Part shown: positions 5,788 to 6,086 of the stretch, piece by piece
Layout of the letters: the number at the start of each line of letters is the position of its first letter
Numbering within the stretch: the stretch's first letter is position 1
The notes under the pieces: model-generated
The model's input: the letters and a program-made list of their open reading frames with translations, nothing else
Database searches by the model: none
What the model was told of the DNA's origin: nothing
NCBI GenBank assembly: GCA_025964065.1
Contig: JAOPZO010000007.1
Coordinates: 1 to 6,086 of the forward strand
From: Solirubrobacterales bacterium
GTDB taxonomy: Bacteria; Actinomycetota; Thermoleophilia; Solirubrobacterales; Solirubrobacteraceae
DNA: 6,086 nt
Reading direction: 5' to 3'
Position numbers and translations under genes: made by a program

Positions 5788-6086
5788 GACGCGCGCGCCG
5801 TCGCGAAGAAGGAGCGGATCGCCGGCTCGGGGACGCCCGGGTCGTTCTTCGTCGAGTGGATGACCCCGAAGCCGCGCTCCAGGAGCCGCTCGGGCGTGTC
5901 GGCGAGGCCGACGTACTTCAGGCCGAAGACCGCGTGGAGGTCGCGCAGTCCCAGGCCGCAGGCGCGGGTCATGGCGCCCAGGACGAGGTCGTCGCCGAGG
6001 CGCGCGCCGAGCCAGCGCTCGGGCCGCTCCAGCCAGCCGCGCCGCGCGAGCGCGTCCACGAGCGGCGCCGAGATGGCGCAGCCCGC
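5784..6086 (-). CDS. Unidentified protein C-terminus, possibly GT-A glycosyltransferase-like (partial)
   Basis: The frame is open from the right edge and ends at TGA 5784-5786, giving 100 residues. The GTG at 6059 is internal: the frame continues upstream as AGCAISAPL, so the real start is outside the window. I cannot place the family firmly. The order small-residue loop (AGCAISAPLVDAL), acidic motif (ARLGDDLVLGAMTRACGL), then IHSTKND near the end resembles the C-terminal half of GT-A enzymes. In those a glycine-rich acceptor loop is followed by an acidic catalytic motif on a helix and a late histidine that can bind the metal. The neighbourhood supports this, since both genes downstream in the operon are glycosyltransferases joined by 4-base overlaps. 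It has no membrane segment. Another sugar-modifying or unrelated enzyme is possible. Confidence 0.5.
   Translation of the reverse strand, partial: AGCAISAPLVDALARRGWLERPERWLGARLGDDLVLGAMTRACGLGLRDLHAVFGLKYVGLADTPERLLERGFGVIHSTKNDPGVPEPAIRSFFATARAS

Noticed and set aside
5784..6059. A complete 91-residue protein starting at GTG 6059
   Set aside because: The frame stays open to the window edge with protein-like residues (AGCAISAPL) before this GTG, so it is treated as a partial gene.

Overview
This is a very GC-rich window with closely packed genes, many GTG starts, 4-base stop/start overlaps and almost no non-coding DNA. That is the style of a high-GC actinobacterium. The protein style and two putative leaderless promoters (TANNNT 6-7 bases before the start codon) would fit the Thermoleophilia/Solirubrobacterales, but the assignment is an inference. 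No tRNA, rRNA, CRISPR array, insertion sequence or phage gene was seen.

Layout. Bases 1-2975 are a plus-strand block: the tail of a GT4 glycosyltransferase (stop at 119), a GT2/GT-A glycosyltransferase (116-1066), a classical short-chain dehydrogenase (1088-2017) and a polytopic membrane protein of the UPF0104/lysylphosphatidylglycerol-synthase-TM family (2025-2975). Bases 2976-3125 are a non-coding gap between convergent genes, rich in inverted repeats, with a strong hairpin at 3086-3118. A glutathione-S-transferase-like gene lies on the minus strand at 3126-3719, with its own putative promoter. Bases 3720-3862 hold that promoter and a possible 28-residue plus-strand membrane peptide. Bases 3863-6086 are a tightly overlapping minus-strand operon: an unidentified, probably glycosyltransferase-like C-terminus entering from the right edge, then two GT4 glycosyltransferases.

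How the genes fit together. Four, perhaps five, of the genes encode glycosyltransferases, and one encodes a membrane protein of a family linked to lipid or polyprenyl-phosphate-sugar handling. The window therefore looks like the inside of a cell-surface polysaccharide or glycolipid locus, with two transcription units facing each other. The dehydrogenase and the GST-like gene have no obvious place in glycan assembly, and each has a putative promoter of its own, so they may be passengers. I found no convincing new system. The points most worth a second look are the 28-codon ORF whose stop overlaps the stop of the opposing gene, the structured convergent intergenic region, the leaderless promoters, the shortened GT4 and the unclassified right-edge protein.
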